Origin: Strongylocentrotus droebachiensis
Taxonomy: Eukaryota > Echinodermata > Echinoidea > Camarodonta > Strongylocentrotidae
Length of the DNA: 64,000 nucleotides
NCBI GenBank assembly: GCA_035222895.1
Contig: JAVYIG010000696.1
Span: forward strand, 62,001 to 126,000
Direction: 5' to 3'
Part shown: positions 11,133-23,260 of the stretch, in pieces
Layout: each line of letters starts with the position of its first letter
How positions within the stretch are numbered: position 1 is the stretch's first letter
Translations under genes and position numbers: made by a program
The notes under the pieces: generated by a model
The model's input: the letters and a program-made list of their open reading frames with translations, nothing else
What the model was told of the DNA's origin: nothing
Database searches by the model: none

Positions 11133-11360
11133 TCATTGGTCGACTTCAAGAAAAACAGGTTTAGCAAGTTTGCTGTAGCCAACACGAGTTATTGGACCAG
11201 AACAGTTGATGAATCTCACCATTTTGTTCTGTATAATTGTTAAATTCTTTTGATCTGACTTGTTTATGTGATTATACCATGCAGGGTTAGCATAGTCAAA
11301 TAAACATTGAATAAGAGCAAAACAGAGTATATGTCTTGCTTTTAGTTTTAAATCCATACA
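11133..11360 (-). mobile_element. LINE reverse-transcriptase C-terminal fragment
   Basis: Minus-strand reading LKARHILCFALIQCLFDYAN then PAWYNHI and IIQNKMVRFI is the post-catalytic part of a Jockey/CR1-like polyprotein. Both ends are truncated. Confidence 0.65.
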
Positions 11361-12229
11361 ACTTTGATATCTGTACACAAATTTCCGACGCGAATTCGCT
11401 TTTTTCCTCGTGATCCGAGTCCCCCTCTATGAGAAATTTGAGTGTCGATCCACAATTGTATATCATTTATCGAAGGAGCCTCTACAATCCATTTCAACAA
11501 CGGTTGTAGGAATTTTCGATGAATACAAAGATAGAAAGCACGGCGAACAGCCGGCAAAACACACACTAAACAGTGAAGGACGAACACACGCACACATCTT
11601 CACGTAGCCCTATGTACATTACGCAGAGCGTACGAGTGAACGGGCGAGTTTATGTTCATGTGACCTATGACACGTTGACGTCATACGACTCCAGTGGCTA
11701 TTTGAATACGAACTCGCTTATTACCAATGACGAAGCCATCATATTTTCAGGAGAGGCTGGAACGGGTTGAGTGGTTGACATTGTTGTTGTTGTTGTTGTG
11801 AGATGCTTACCTCTACGTATGTAGTCCCCGTGTATTAGCGAGGGATGGAAACAATGTAGTTTCATACTTGTCACATCATGCTTATAATACAGTGTTAATA
11901 CAATGTATATAACGCAATCGTCGTTTTAACGTGTTGCAACTGTTTGCCTTTTTCAAAGTTTTCGTAGGGGCACAAAATAATAAGGGGTATCGAAATTCGT
12001 TGTTTGTTGGGGTCAGGTACCCCCTTCCCTCTGTTACATATTTGATAATTACGATCTACAATAACTATTTTGAGTTCATTGGCAGATCTAGTTAGAGAGA
12101 GAGAGAGAGATAGAGAGAAAGAAAGAGAGGGGGTCTTTTATCAACTACTCAGTTCTGCTAGTTTGTTCCTCAAAGTCTTCCCCTTCGCTGTACCGCCTAC
12201 CAACCATCTTTCAATAAATAAATAATTTA

Positions 12230-12437
12230 ATTTTCCAGGGAACCCTCATCAGTTTCAATGTTGTTCTTCCTGATGGGCCTGCAAGTATTACTTTCGCATC
12301 AATTGGCAGGTACCCATTTACACCTGGGTGGGTTGAGAGTGGCAAACATGGATTATCGGACTTACCTGGACTGTGAATCGAACCCTTAACCCTCGGATTT
12401 AGAGTCAAATGAATGAACCACTATACCACCACACCTC
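12230..12437 (-). repeat. SINE with tRNA-like head
   Basis: On the minus strand it starts GGTGTGGTGGTATAGTGGTT (A-box-like) and has GGGTTCGATTC (B-box-like) 50 nt later, then CCACCCAGGTGTAAATGG shared with the SINEs at 375 and 50403. Confidence 0.65.
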
Positions 12438-12511
12438 CACTTCATCATTGCACTGTTGAAATACAAATACTGGACACGCATACCGTATGGAACACACGAA
12501 TATTATACGTA

Positions 12512-13653
12512 CACCCACAACAAAAAGTGAGTCACCCTTACTCAAATTGATGAGTCACTGGTTTGTCCGTACAGCGAAACACTTGAAGGATCATGTGAGT
12601 CACTATGACTCGATACAAATGAGTCTTATTTATCTAAGACTAGTGAGACTTAGATAAATAAGACTCATTTGTATCGAGTCATAGTGACTCACATGATCCT
12701 TCAAGTGTTTCGCTGTACGGACAAACCAGTGACTCATCAATTTGAGTAAGGGTGACTCACTTTTTGTTGTGGGTGCATCATGACATAGACCCCCCCCCTA
12801 CTCCCTAGGCCTATCACACACATACCATACCATGCCAGAGTCACTGTCCACATTTGCAATGGAAAATATATCCTAAAATATCACATTTTAGCGATGTAAT
12901 CGGTGGTCCCGCTACCCGAATATGAAAAATCTACTTTGTACGCACTAAATTAAGCCTTAACTTGAGATTTATTTGTCACCCATACTGTCACGAAACAATC
13001 TTGAATTAATTCGTTTTACATCAAATAACAAGGATCTAGGAGTTTCGTTGTATAAAACAATAATGCAAGATCATGCATGTTTTCATTCGACACGGCTTCG
13101 TGCGATACAGTAGAATCTATAGTTAAGTTACACACAGCCTCATCAACTCGAGTGCGGATATCGTAAAATGAACGCATGCATCATTTGTATAATAATCAGA
13201 AGATTCAGCCCACGAATCCAGTCATAAAAATCATCGTTTAAAACCATATGAATAATTATGCGTACCAATTTTTCACTAGCTGCAGTCGAAACTCTTCTGA
13301 ATCCAAGATATAAGATGGCGACGTCGCGTCGTCGATCGGGAATTCAAATATGGCTCGAGAATGCGCATTTTGGATGACGTCACGAAAGCATGCGCGCGCA
13401 TGCATACAGCCTCACTTTCAAGTTGACTCACCTTTTTTCTTCTAAAATGCTCTTATGTCGATCTTGACTCATTTTTTACGACCATGTGAGTCAGTCGAAG
13501 CATTTTGCAAATGCGTCAGCTCATGATTGACACACTGGTGAAATATAAATGAGTCAATAGAGACTCATTGGTTGTTACTAATGAGTCAATTTACACCTGA
13601 CTCACGAAAATTATGCTTAAATATGTCAAATGACTCACTTTTTGTTGTGGGTG
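12512..13653. mobile_element. TA-flanked TIR element with many AP-1-type heptamers
   Basis: Ends CACCCACAACAAAAAGTGAG and its complement, flanked by TA on both sides, suggesting a mariner-like TA duplication. The left 264 bp (12512-12775) is itself a near-perfect palindrome with arms of about 127 bp. Thirteen TGAGTCA/TGACTCA words occur (six in the palindrome, seven in 13434-13637). No transposase. Confidence 0.75.
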
Positions 13654-13689
13654 TATGGAGAGAGTTCATTACAGTGACTTGACAATTAT

Positions 13690-14160
13690 ATTAATTTATA
13701 TATGGTCCGTAGGTCGGTTACTAAATTTGCATTATTTTCATATGTTGTTAATAATTTACAATGCTTACGAAGGTTGAGAAGGTTAATTTTTAAACTTTGT
13801 AACCTAGCTTTTTTCAATTGTTTATAATTTGAACAACACAAACACGGCATATTGACTGTTACCAAAACAGTTAGAATAATTTTCTTTATATATTTTTTAT
13901 GGAACAATTCTGATAATATGGTATGATATTGATAGATTCAGTTAAAATCTTCTCAAAAATTTATTGATTAGTCTAAAGAATCATAAAGATTAATAAAGAA
14001 ATTTCGGAGAAGATGTATACATTTATCTGCCATTTGGAAGGATCATTACAGGAATAATACTTCATGGATTTTGAAGATAATTTAACAACAGTATTATTTT
14101 ACAAAAATCTAGTACATGAACACAAGGTAGACTTGGAAACATTATCCTTAAGTCTTATTT
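13690..14160. repeat. Diverged repeat, empty-site relative of the Helitron-like insertion
   Basis: Matches 35020-35059 joined to 37940-38270, then 38965-39050. Shared words include GTTGTTAATAATTTACAATG and AACACAAACACGGCATAT. Here the segment is continuous where the other copy is split by 2.88 kb. Its own identity is unclear; possibly an old LINE. Confidence 0.6.
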
Positions 14161-14399
14161 AAAATCTGTCTGGCATTAAACATTGGGGTGCTATATCCAT
14201 TGATCGTTATTTCCTTTTATTTTCCTGTACTCGGTTTTCCGAGGTTGTCTCTGACTAAACATGCCTGAGATAAATGAAGATTGTTGAATAGTTGCAGTGA
14301 TGCAAATATGACCCCCCAAAAAACTAGATTTGTGGCACATTAAAACACACATAAGCGAAACTAAAAAGATGTTAAACTCTTAAACAACTATCTGAAATT

Positions 14400-14765
14400 T
14401 ACATTTTGTTTTTGTTTTTAAAGTATTTATTCAAACAGTTCTTATACATAATAATAACATGTTCGAATAGACAAAGAATAGTAAAATATAGTTAACTCAT
14501 CAACAAAATTACTTAACATAATATCTGCCAATTATTATTATAAAAATCGATTACGTGTTGCAATTTTTCTATGAATAAGTTAACAACTAGAAATTTCTCA
14601 TTTTATTATCCATTTATCCTGATGGTTTGTTTTCTGAGATATTTGCTGAAAATTATTCAAAAAAATATTGTACGACAATTTTGAAATCATTTGAATTTTA
14701 CGGAAATCGTTCAATAAAGTGTAAACGCAATTAAGAATCAGAATTCGGTTACTTGATTTTATTTG
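14400..14765 (-). mobile_element. Tx1/L1-like LINE 3' fragment
   Basis: Matches 50930-51510 and 52780-52975 (CAATTTTTCTATGAATAAGT, GGAAATCGTTCAATAAAGT). Only the C-terminal part of the LINE frame is represented and it does not stay open. Confidence 0.5.
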
Positions 14766-14914
14766 TATTGATTAGAAAATGATCGCAACTATAAACTAAG
14801 AAAAGAAAAAAAGAAAAAAAATTAACGTAAGAAAATTGAAGAGACCTCATTTGTCACGTTTTGAAACGTTCACCCATATCAATGACGTATTACGTAATCC
14901 CAAAATTACTCTAT

Positions 14915-15194
14915 GGGATGAACAATAGAGTGGTGAAGTGTGACATCATTAAAAATCTATTTTGACAATTTCTCAATTTCTTCTTCATGTTCCGAAAGAG
15001 CATCAAAAATAATGTCAAAATTTCGAAAACCAATTGAATTTGTTAGGTATTGGCTGAGATATGACCATCTGAATACATATACTTCCTATAGAAACTCAGT
15101 GTTTTTTGCTCTGGCTCGTAATGGTTAGGAAATTGAAGAAATTGAGAAATTCTAAAAAAAGATTTTTATGACGTCACAGCTTCGGTACTCTATA
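14915..15194. repeat. MITE with imperfect inverted ends
   Basis: ATAGAGTGGTGAAGTGTGAC with AATTTCTCAATTTCTTC at the left pairs imperfectly with GAAGAAATTGAGAAATTC and GTCACAGCTTCGGTACTCTAT at the right. It lies just downstream of the gene B stop codon. Confidence 0.55.
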
Positions 15195-15251
15195 GGGGAT
15201 TGAAATTATCGTTTAGTTGATTTCTCTGTTGTCTTTGATTCGTTGCATATA

Positions 15252-18200
15252 TTAGACACTATATACAATCAAGAAAGCAATAAGGAACGATTTCACGAAG
15301 GTTCCGACGATAATTCCGACCCTTGACCATCTCCTAGCCTCCAGTGAAGCCGCCTCAGCCGCAGAGATGTTACCAGATAGGTAGAGAGAATTGACCTAGA
15401 ACGGGGGAAAGAACAACAAGAAAAGAAAAGGAGATTAAGATGTTATGAAGTACCAAAAGTGTCGCCAGATAGGTAGAGAGAACTGACCTAGAACGGGCGA
15501 AAGAACAAACAAGAAAAGAAATGTGATACAAACCATGATCATTTAAAACCCCACTGCACTACTTATAGCTACTTGCGCCCTCTATACAGCCAACAATCCC
15601 TAAGTGTTACCCGTTGATCCCCCATGATGTCCCTTTTCTTATGTTAATTAAAAGCTGATTTGATACGATAACCAGCTGCTCGTGACCTCGCAGGGAGGTC
15701 TAATCCCTCCTGGCCAAACCAGTGCAGAGGGGCTTTAAACAAAAATGATGATGAATGAATGCATGAATCATTAAATAAAGAAATAAACCTATATTAATAA
15801 GGTAGATAAAAAAAGTGATGTATTCAATAATTAGTTAAGTAAATAATTGAATAATACATCAAGGAAATAACATTTTTATCAATGAATATAAATGGGCAAT
15901 TCCGTGTGGGAAAGAGGAAAATCACCAAATTCTTAATTTGATCCAACTTCAATAATTTAACATTTTTCATGTGGACAAGAAATCACTTGTGATGGAACTG
16001 AAAACTGTTTTGAAATATCTTTTACGGTTTTTCTGAAAAATTTATTTGAAGTTGGGGCTATTTTGGGGGCCTCAATTACATGATCATGATTTAATTTCTT
16101 AAAATTCAGTGGAGCAATGTGTTTAAAACTTATTCCTCTATATTTATTCCTAATTGAACAACATCACAAATAGGAATCAAGTTTTGCAAATTATTTTCAA
16201 CAAATGAAAAAAGTTTTTGTATGAGAGATATTTCAATTTTACCCTTAAAATGGCGTAATTCCGTTACCAAAATTTGAAAGAAGTTTTACTCACAGAGTTA
16301 TTTCTTACTTTTTTTCTTTGTAGTTGCAAAATCTCTTCCTTTATCAACATACCAACAGCCCTAAACATCAATTTCAGAGTTATCTAATTATTTTCCTATT
16401 AAAACACTGGTAACGGAATTACATGGTAACGGAATTACATTGGTAACAGAATTACAAAGGGCAGCAGCATTAGTAATGAGTGGTATTGTTTCAAGAGATG
16501 GACCTGCTGCCTCATGTACATATACTGTATGCTGTGTTACAACATTTTTAATGGATTTTGCCCCCTTTTTTAAAGTATTGGCTTATTATTAACTAAAGAC
16601 TAAGGATCTGGCTTTGATAAATTCAATGAATTTTTTTTTTAAAACTTTTTTCAAATTTGCATAAAGACTACAAACTAGGCTGGGAATTGTAGATGTTGTT
16701 TTTTTCCATTCACTCTGAACTTGCAATTAAAATTGTACCAACATCTCTTACGAAACCTTTTGATTTAATTTAAGCATGGAAATACTTCATATTATTTCAC
16801 CTATGGCGATTTTAAACAGTGCCTTTTCTGATTTTTATTCTTCACTGATCTCATCTAATCTATCAAAAAAAGCAAAACAAATTCATTAGAAGTTAGATAG
16901 CTAAGACCATAGCGGACTAGCCCTCTTGCAGACTGTGAATGTCCATACTCTACGTATTATACATATGGGACTATTAAAGGTAAGGGGGGGGGGGGAGGAT
17001 GACTTTGACGATGTCCGCTAGCACTCAAAGAAAATACCTCACAAAATCACCCTAAAAAACAGCTAGGTGGAGGTTGGAAAGCAAGGTCTACATGTAAAGT
17101 ACCCCCAAAAGAAGATAATTCATTAAAAGTTAGATGGCTAAGACCATAGCGGACTAGTCTTCTTGCAGACGGACACTGTCGTTATATGGATGGGGCCATT
17201 GGAGGGGGGGGGGGGGGGGGTGACTTTGAATCAGTCCGCTAGCACGCAGAGAAAATACCTTTGCCGATGACTACATGTAGGTGGAGGTTGAAAAAGCAAG
17301 GTCTAATCTAGCAACAACAAAAAATAATAAAAAGTAAGAAGGCTTTGGCAGGCTTTGGAGACTTGTAACATATAAAAACAATATGGGACTGAGGGAAGGT
17401 GTCAGGGTAACTTACTGTACAGGTTCGCTAGCGCTCAGAGAAAATACATTAAAAAACGACAAGGTGGAGGTTGAAGGGGAAGGTCTAATCTATAAAAAAA
17501 CATGTATTTTATTAGAAGTTAGATGGCTATGACCATAGCAGACTATCCCTCTTGCAGACGGTTAATTTCCATACTCTATGTATTATACATATGGGAAGGG
17601 GAGGGGGGGGGGGGTGGCAGGGCGCCTTTGACTAGATCGCTAGCACTCAGAGAATATATAACTGTTTGGAAAAAAAGAATGATGACAATGGTCAAGTTTG
17701 TTATATGTTTGTAACAAATTCAAGAACACTGATGAAGTGTGTAATTAATTTTTAAAGAATGATAACCAACTATTGAAGAATGATAACAATTTGGCATAAT
17801 GATTTACAAGGTTTGACATTTTATTGCAACTCTGTTGGGGACATTATCTTAATTAATTAGTTTTGAATGGGGTGCTAGCTTTTGTGGATTGAAATTGTAG
17901 TATGGAATTATCTGACAAGGTTTGTAATTCATTTTAAAAGAATGATAACCAGTGCTCCCTCTCTAAGGCCCTACATGTACATTAATGTCAACAAATTGGC
18001 ACAGCAGGTTGAAAAATTGGCTCGACAGAAATATGAGATAGGGGAATGATTTACAAATTCTGGTGTGAAATATTATTGAAACGCTGTTGACAAAATGATA
18101 GTTATATTAAGCTCTCTTTATATAATTAGTTTAGATTTTGGTGGTTGGTTTTATGGACTGAAATCTTTATAAATAAATATTCATGTGTTTTGTTTTTAAT

Positions 18201-21200
18201 TTACACCAAGATCCATGTGTTGGATGTACATGTAGGCAGTGTTTTAGAATTGTGTGAATGCTTAAATGTAACCATCCACGACGAACAGGTTGTAATGTTG
18301 CAATTTTCAATCAATTTTGATCAAACCTGCATAAAATAAGCTTTGAAATAATGTATTGCAAGTGGTATTTTCTTGGTTAATAGGCCCTCACAATAGTCAA
18401 TAAAACAATTGAATATCCTAATTGTTTCCTATTGAATACTGTGGAGTTTATTGACCTGTTTCTATAAATTAGCCTTGGCGACTTCACAACCAGTTTGTCA
18501 TGTATGGTCACAAAAGTGATCTGTATATGTGTAATTCCGTTACCGGCAAATGGGCAATGATATATGTAGTTTGTCATACTTTGTGTGATGTTCCTACTTG
18601 CAAACTAAACCAAATTAAAATTAGTTGTAAACTAGTATATGATAACACATATTGAAATAAATTTAATCACTACACACCAATATTTTCTCAAAAAATAGTA
18701 TTTACTTGCCATTTAACAATATAAAAGACGCGTTTTCCAACAGTTTTTAGAAATTAAGTACATATATGAATTGCTTTGTAGTTAAAATCAATTATTGCAA
18801 CCCCTGAAACAATTAAACAACAATTTAAGCCTACATAATGTTTACAAAATCAACTTTTTTCAAGCTTATTTCAGAAGACGTAATTCCGTTACCATTTATG
18901 TAATTCCGTTACCGCTACCTTCTTTCATAAAACCATCCAGCATAGATAAACCATGACAACTTCACCCCAAAAAATCTTGCCATGGGACAGTCAACAATAT
19001 AAGCTCCCTTTATTAGCATTACTTCACCCCCAATTGGCTGCAGATTTCAGACGAAATCTTTTCAAAGTTAGTGTAAAAAATAACCTGATTTTTCTGCCGT
19101 GATTCCGTTACCGACACACTTTTGGTCCTGGGGTGTTCCGAATGTTGGAAAATATTTTTTTTAATTTTGATTTGCTAACAGGTGCATAATACAGAAAGAA
19201 TAAAAAAATAAATAATCACCTAGGTGTTACCACCTGTCTACAGTATATAAAAATAGAGCCCAAATTTCTCTGAAATGTAATTCCGTTACCGTGGAATTGC
19301 CCAAATAGATGAAATAATATATTAAGAAAAAAGTAAGTATTAAAGATGAAGTTGAGATCTGGTCATGCGATTGCATTGTGAAAGAAACGGTGTGAAATCG
19401 ACCAGAAAAGTTTGATCATCTAGCATATAAGAATTTGTGTGTATTGCAAGGTTCTGGAATCATCAAAATGATAAGAAATTTGGCAAAGTCTTGGTAGAGT
19501 TACAAACACTGTACACAAAAAGATGTATATGGGACTACACGAACACGTGGCGTAAAAAACCTACCCCCCGAGTTTTACGAGTTACATGACATATTTAGAA
19601 TATAAAGGCATTTGAAGAGCCATGCTTTTCAGGGAACATGTCTTATCTGATGTTCTTCCACACTTGCATAATAAGAATGATAACGCTCACAAATAATTGT
19701 TTACCTCTTCCCAGAACTCAACTTTCTCTTTAAATAAATTATTTTATCAGAAGCATATTAGATTAATAGGCTAGGTGAATAACATGAATATTTTACAAGA
19801 AACCTCTAATATTATTGTTAATATTTGTATTATAATTATTGTTGTTATGAATTAGATTTTTGTTATTATTATTATTGTTATTATTATCAATATCATTATT
19901 ATAATTGTTATTGTTATTATTATTATTATTGTTATTCATTAACTTCTTGTATCAAAATTTATTTATGATTTAGTAAAAGCTAAATTTCAGGCGCACCTTG
20001 TAGTCCATAATTTCCAGATATTTGTTGTTGTTGTTGTTGTTGTTGAAATAAATCTTTATTCAGATAAAATCACAGATAACATCGTAGTACATAAATTACA
20101 AAGCACTTAATCAAATGTTTAAATGAGATCAAATCAAATTATATACCTCTATTTACTTGATAGCAGATTGTTAATCATTAATTGTCTTCTTCCACTGTAA
20201 TATTCAAATCTGTTGTCTTAGTTTTATTTTCCTCTACTTCTATTTTGTATTTCAACATACACAAAAAATATTTGCTCATTATTCTCGTTACTACATTTTT
20301 ATCAAATGTTATTCCATTTCAATCAATTCAATTCCATACCATTAAATCGGTCCTACTTACCTTGATTTCCTTATCTTTCTATGCTCATTACTCAGCCACT
20401 ATACGTTTTCTACCTAAACGGCTTGGAACTTGCCATTTATTTGTAATCTTGATCATTAAGTGTAAGTTTTGTTGGATTCTCTGAGAATTTTTACCATAAA
20501 TCAAGCTTATCTTTAAATTCAATTCCATTTCCATTTAATTCAATTTCATTTCATTCCATGGCAAATCCACTCAATCGAATTAAATTAAATTAAATATAAT
20601 TTAATTCAATTTCATTCAATTCAATTCAACAAATGGCTAACTAACCGAATTCCTTTTTTTTTTACTGTAAATATTTTTGTATTTTAATAAAGATTATGTA
20701 TAAGTATTATTTCTTTTATATTAACTGTATGTTGATGTGACTGTTTTTATTATGGAATTTAATAAATAGTGAATTGAACTGAATTGAATTGAATAGATAA
20801 ATGGCTCACCGAACTTCCTTTGACCAATCCGATGATTCCGAAGATTAACGAACAGAAGACAAGAACCATGATGTTTTGATGGATGTAGTTTGGTGGCATA
20901 ACGCCCTCTCTGTTCATGCTGTGTGCCTGCACCTGTAGACCAAATTGAATGGGCAGAAAACCAAAATAACAACACTAGTGTCGCTAAGAGAAACGGAAAG
21001 AATTGCCCGTTACCCGGGGCAACGGGCAATAGTTCGTTTTTTTACGGGCATGGCTAAAAACACGACTCCAATTTCGATCAATCAGATGACTAGATTCATT
21101 CATAATATTAAAGAGAGGTATATAATAATATCTTTATGACATTGTGACGTAGGGCATGTGTACTTATTCAAGCATGCCCGTATTTTTTTTCTGCAGGGAG

Positions 21201-22482
21201 TGTCTGTTTGCCCCGCCCCCTTAGGCTGTGTTCTAGGACAATATATATTTTCAGGGAGTTGCTTGAGGTTCTTGCTTTTATTTTCTCCATGTGCTTAAAT
21301 CGATTTACAATCATTAAGTTATTATTATTATTATTATTATTTTTTTTTTTTTTTTTGGGGGGGGGGGTGAGAGGCCTCCCCTCTTTAACTACCACCCCCT
21401 TTCCCCGATTCAAGCAGAAGAAATAAGACTTACCGTAATGTTTACGTCCACTGTTGATGGCATAGTCGCTGGATAATTCGAATACATCCCTTGGCCCTGT
21501 GTAGGGTAGTTCGGGTTATATGATGGGGGAGACCCCTGTCCTGCTGGCCCATCGTAAGGGCTTGGTGTGTAGGATGTATCGTATGCACCTTGGCCTGTTG
21601 CGTCCACTAGGTAACTCTTATCTTTTATAGGAAGGAGTTACGGATTATATAGGGCATAAAGGTGAGAGTAAGAGAGAGAGAGAGAGAGAAAAGAGAGAGA
21701 GTGAAAAAAGTGCGAGGGAGGGGGAGGGGGAGGGAGAAAGGGGGTAGAGGGAGGGGGGGTTAGAGATAGGGGAGGGGGAGGGGGAGAGGGGAGAAAAAGG
21801 AGGAGGGGTAGAGGGGAAAAAGGGGAAGGGATATTTATATGTGTGTGTTTGCGGAGAGAGAGAAAGAGAGAGAGAAACAAAAGGGGCGAAGGAACAGGGG
21901 AAAGATAGAGAGAAAGAGAGAAAGAAAGAAAAGAAAAAGAGAGGGAGAGAGTGGAGAGCGAGAGAGAGGGAGAGAGAGAGATAAAGGGTGATGAAGAAAG
22001 GACGGGGGAGGGGATAAAACAATATTTCACTTATATGTACAGTTCATAATATACAGTAATTAGAAGAATCACTGTGTTATTTATATTCTCTTTCTTTTCA
22101 TGTAATCATTGCCACTTTTGTGTTAAAAGCTTTGCAACGTTTATGAATGTATTTTCAAGTTGCAATGAAAAAACAGTTTTGTAACTACCTAAGGCTTTCT
22201 ACCGTATACAGTTTATATTCATGAATAAATAATTAAATCGGTGTTTTTGTAAATTTCACGGTTAGGGTTAAGGAACGTGTCTGTATCTTTCCCCTTATCA
22301 TTTTTACATCACTACTGTATGATTTTTTTTCTTCAGTTATCATACAATGTTGGATGTATTCATGTTATGTATTCTTTGTATGTATTCCAGGTTTTCGTCA
22401 ATACAGAATTGATTTAAAAAACAGTTAAACGTTTTGTGTTAATCCTCTAAAATTATTAGGACAAGTGAATCTTACCTGTCAT
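15252..22482 (-). CDS. Dispanin/CD225 gene B (IFITM-like membrane protein), complete
   Basis: Predicted 153-residue protein from four exons: exon 1 22482-22476 (ATG ACA G, donor GTAAGA), exon 2 21621-21434, exon 3 20932-20810, exon 4 15395-15252 ending in TAA. Exon 2 begins after AAAAG in the same frame phase as its paralogues, giving MTDKSYLVDATGQGAYDTSY, then a Pro/Gly/Tyr-rich tail with SPPSYNPNYP. Exon 3 holds MNREGVMPPNY and membrane segment 1 (IMVLVFCSLIFGIIGLVKGS). Exon 4 gives VNSLYLSGNISAAEAASLEA, RRWSRVGIIVG and membrane segment 2 (FVKSFLIAFLIVY), the CD225 signature. PPSY and PPNY match the PPxY motif which in vertebrate IFITM3 binds NEDD4-type ligases and steers endocytosis; that role is inferred. 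Intron 3 (about 5.4 kb) carries a 3.4-kb transposon. Regulation unknown. Confidence 0.88.
15466..15520 (-). other. Extra exon-4 splice acceptor copy in gene B
   Basis: A copy of the intron end and the first codons of exon 4 lies about 92 bp upstream of the real exon. Its acceptor is CCGTTCTAG with the exon side starting at 15487; used as an exon it would read VSSLYLSGDTFGTS then stop. It resembles gene C's exon 4 (GDTF) more than gene B's own (GNIS). Confidence 0.7.
15543..15745. repeat. Short interspersed repeat, inverse copy of 4383-4625
   Basis: Complement of the words at 4383-4625; lies in intron 3 of gene B just above the exon 4 region. Confidence 0.5.
15893..19303. mobile_element. 3.4-kb TIR element with a recurrent 14-mer
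   Basis: Ends TGGGCAATTCC and GGAATTGCCCA with AAAT on both flanks, a likely target duplication. Inside, GTAATTCCGTTACC or its complement occurs exactly seven times (16255, 16409, 16425, 18531, 18880, 18900, 19277) plus two one-base variants (16442, 19099), clustered towards the two ends. No transposase is readable. It lies in intron 3 of gene B. Confidence 0.7.
16888..17660. repeat. Tandem repeat of roughly 210 bp, about four units
   Basis: Units share AGTTAGATGGCTAAGACCAT, CTCTTGCAGAC, a G run, and TCGCTAGCACTCAGAGAA. Starts at about 16888, 17123, 17340 (diverged) and 17514. It lies within the 3.4-kb element. Confidence 0.65.
19340..19734. mobile_element. TTAA-flanked MITE, family c variant
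   Basis: Left end TTAAAGATGAAGTTGAG, right end CAGAACTCAACTTTCTCTTT followed by AA. The interior carries the family c words TCATGCGATTGCATTGTGAA and GATGTATATGGGACTAC. Confidence 0.65.
19795..20070. repeat. (ATT)n microsatellite and LINE tail fragments
   Basis: An ATT-rich microsatellite (19800-19935) is followed by a short fragment similar to the LINE tail at 29095-29150 (TTCTTGTATCAA, TGATTT) and then (GTT)n with a LINE-like AAATAAATCTTTATTCAG tail. Confidence 0.5.
20520..20800. repeat. AATTC/AATTG pentamer-like repeat in intron 3 of gene B
   Basis: Runs of TTCAATTCAATTC and GAATTGAATTGAAT flank exon 3's donor side. Genes C (30715-30775) and D (59565-59590) have matching stretches, each followed by AAATGGCT and the exon 3 donor, so the pattern is inherited with the gene. 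Confidence 0.6.
21655..22010. repeat. (GA)n tract upstream of gene B exon 2
   Basis: About 350 bp of GA/GGGA repeat starting 35 bp beyond the exon 2 acceptor; read as CU in the transcript at the end of intron 1. Confidence 0.85.
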
Positions 22483-22489
22483 TGTGTGC

Positions 22490-23040
22490 TCTTGTATGCC
22501 TTGTTAAGCTTGAGAATAAAGTCAATATCGATTCAGGGCTTCAGAAGCTGCTTCACGAGTTGACGAAAAACAATGTCTTCTTTCGGCGCCTGTACTGAAG
22601 CTAAATCCATGCAGAGTTTAATATGACTAATGTCTATTGCAAGGTGCTCAAAAACATACTGCGAATAAAACACGACATCTCTGCCAAATATAAATGGGTT
22701 CTTATCGCACACTTCCTGGTGTTTCTACCACTTGTCTTTGTTTCCCTGGTAAAGTTTTATCTGATAAGAATGACAAATATTGCTCTATCACTTGACACGA
22801 AGCAAGTCTTTCTCCAGCCCAAGTCAATTAATAATCTTCTGTTCCGTTAGTATAATCTCTCTAGTTTGCCAGCACATTCTCTTATTTGAAATTTTACTAC
22901 AATTCCTAAAGACTTGAGCAGAGCATAGATCTCTCAGTTTTTGGCTGTATCGAGCGGCTGCAATATAGAGGCTATTGTAGTCTTGCTCACAATGCAGACG
23001 CTGTTACGCACAGCAGCTGACTAGGGTTTGTGCCGGCAAA
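22490..23040 (-). promoter_or_regulatory. 5' flank shared by genes B and D
   Basis: Upstream of the gene B ATG about 540 bp match 61966-62510 upstream of gene D, with long identical words such as AATGTCTTCTTTCGGCG and GACAAATATTGCTCTATCAC. It should contain 5' UTR and promoter; no clear TATA box was found. It is unlike the A/C promoter type. Confidence 0.6.
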
Positions 23041-23049
23041 GTAAGTTCT

Positions 23050-23260
23050 CCCCCCCCCCCCTCTCTCTCTTTCTTCATCCCTATCCTTCTCTCTCATATC
23101 TTTCTCTTTCTCTCTGTCTGTCTGTACCTTATTTTTCTCCCCATCTTTCTGTCTAGTTCTGTCAAACTCACTCTCTCTATTCTCTCTCTCTCTCTCTCTT
23201 TCTCTCTCTTTCCCTCTCATATCTCTCTTTTTCTCCCTCCCTGTGCCTCTCTATATGAGG
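23050..23260. repeat. (CT)n microsatellite
   Basis: CT-rich low-complexity tract with a C run at its left edge. No coding potential beyond the simple repeat. Confidence 0.8.

Noticed and set aside
21410-21607. Independent small protein starting at GTG 21607
   Set aside because: It is dispanin exon 2 of gene B; the conserved frame extends to an acceptor at 21621 and joins exon 1 at 22476.
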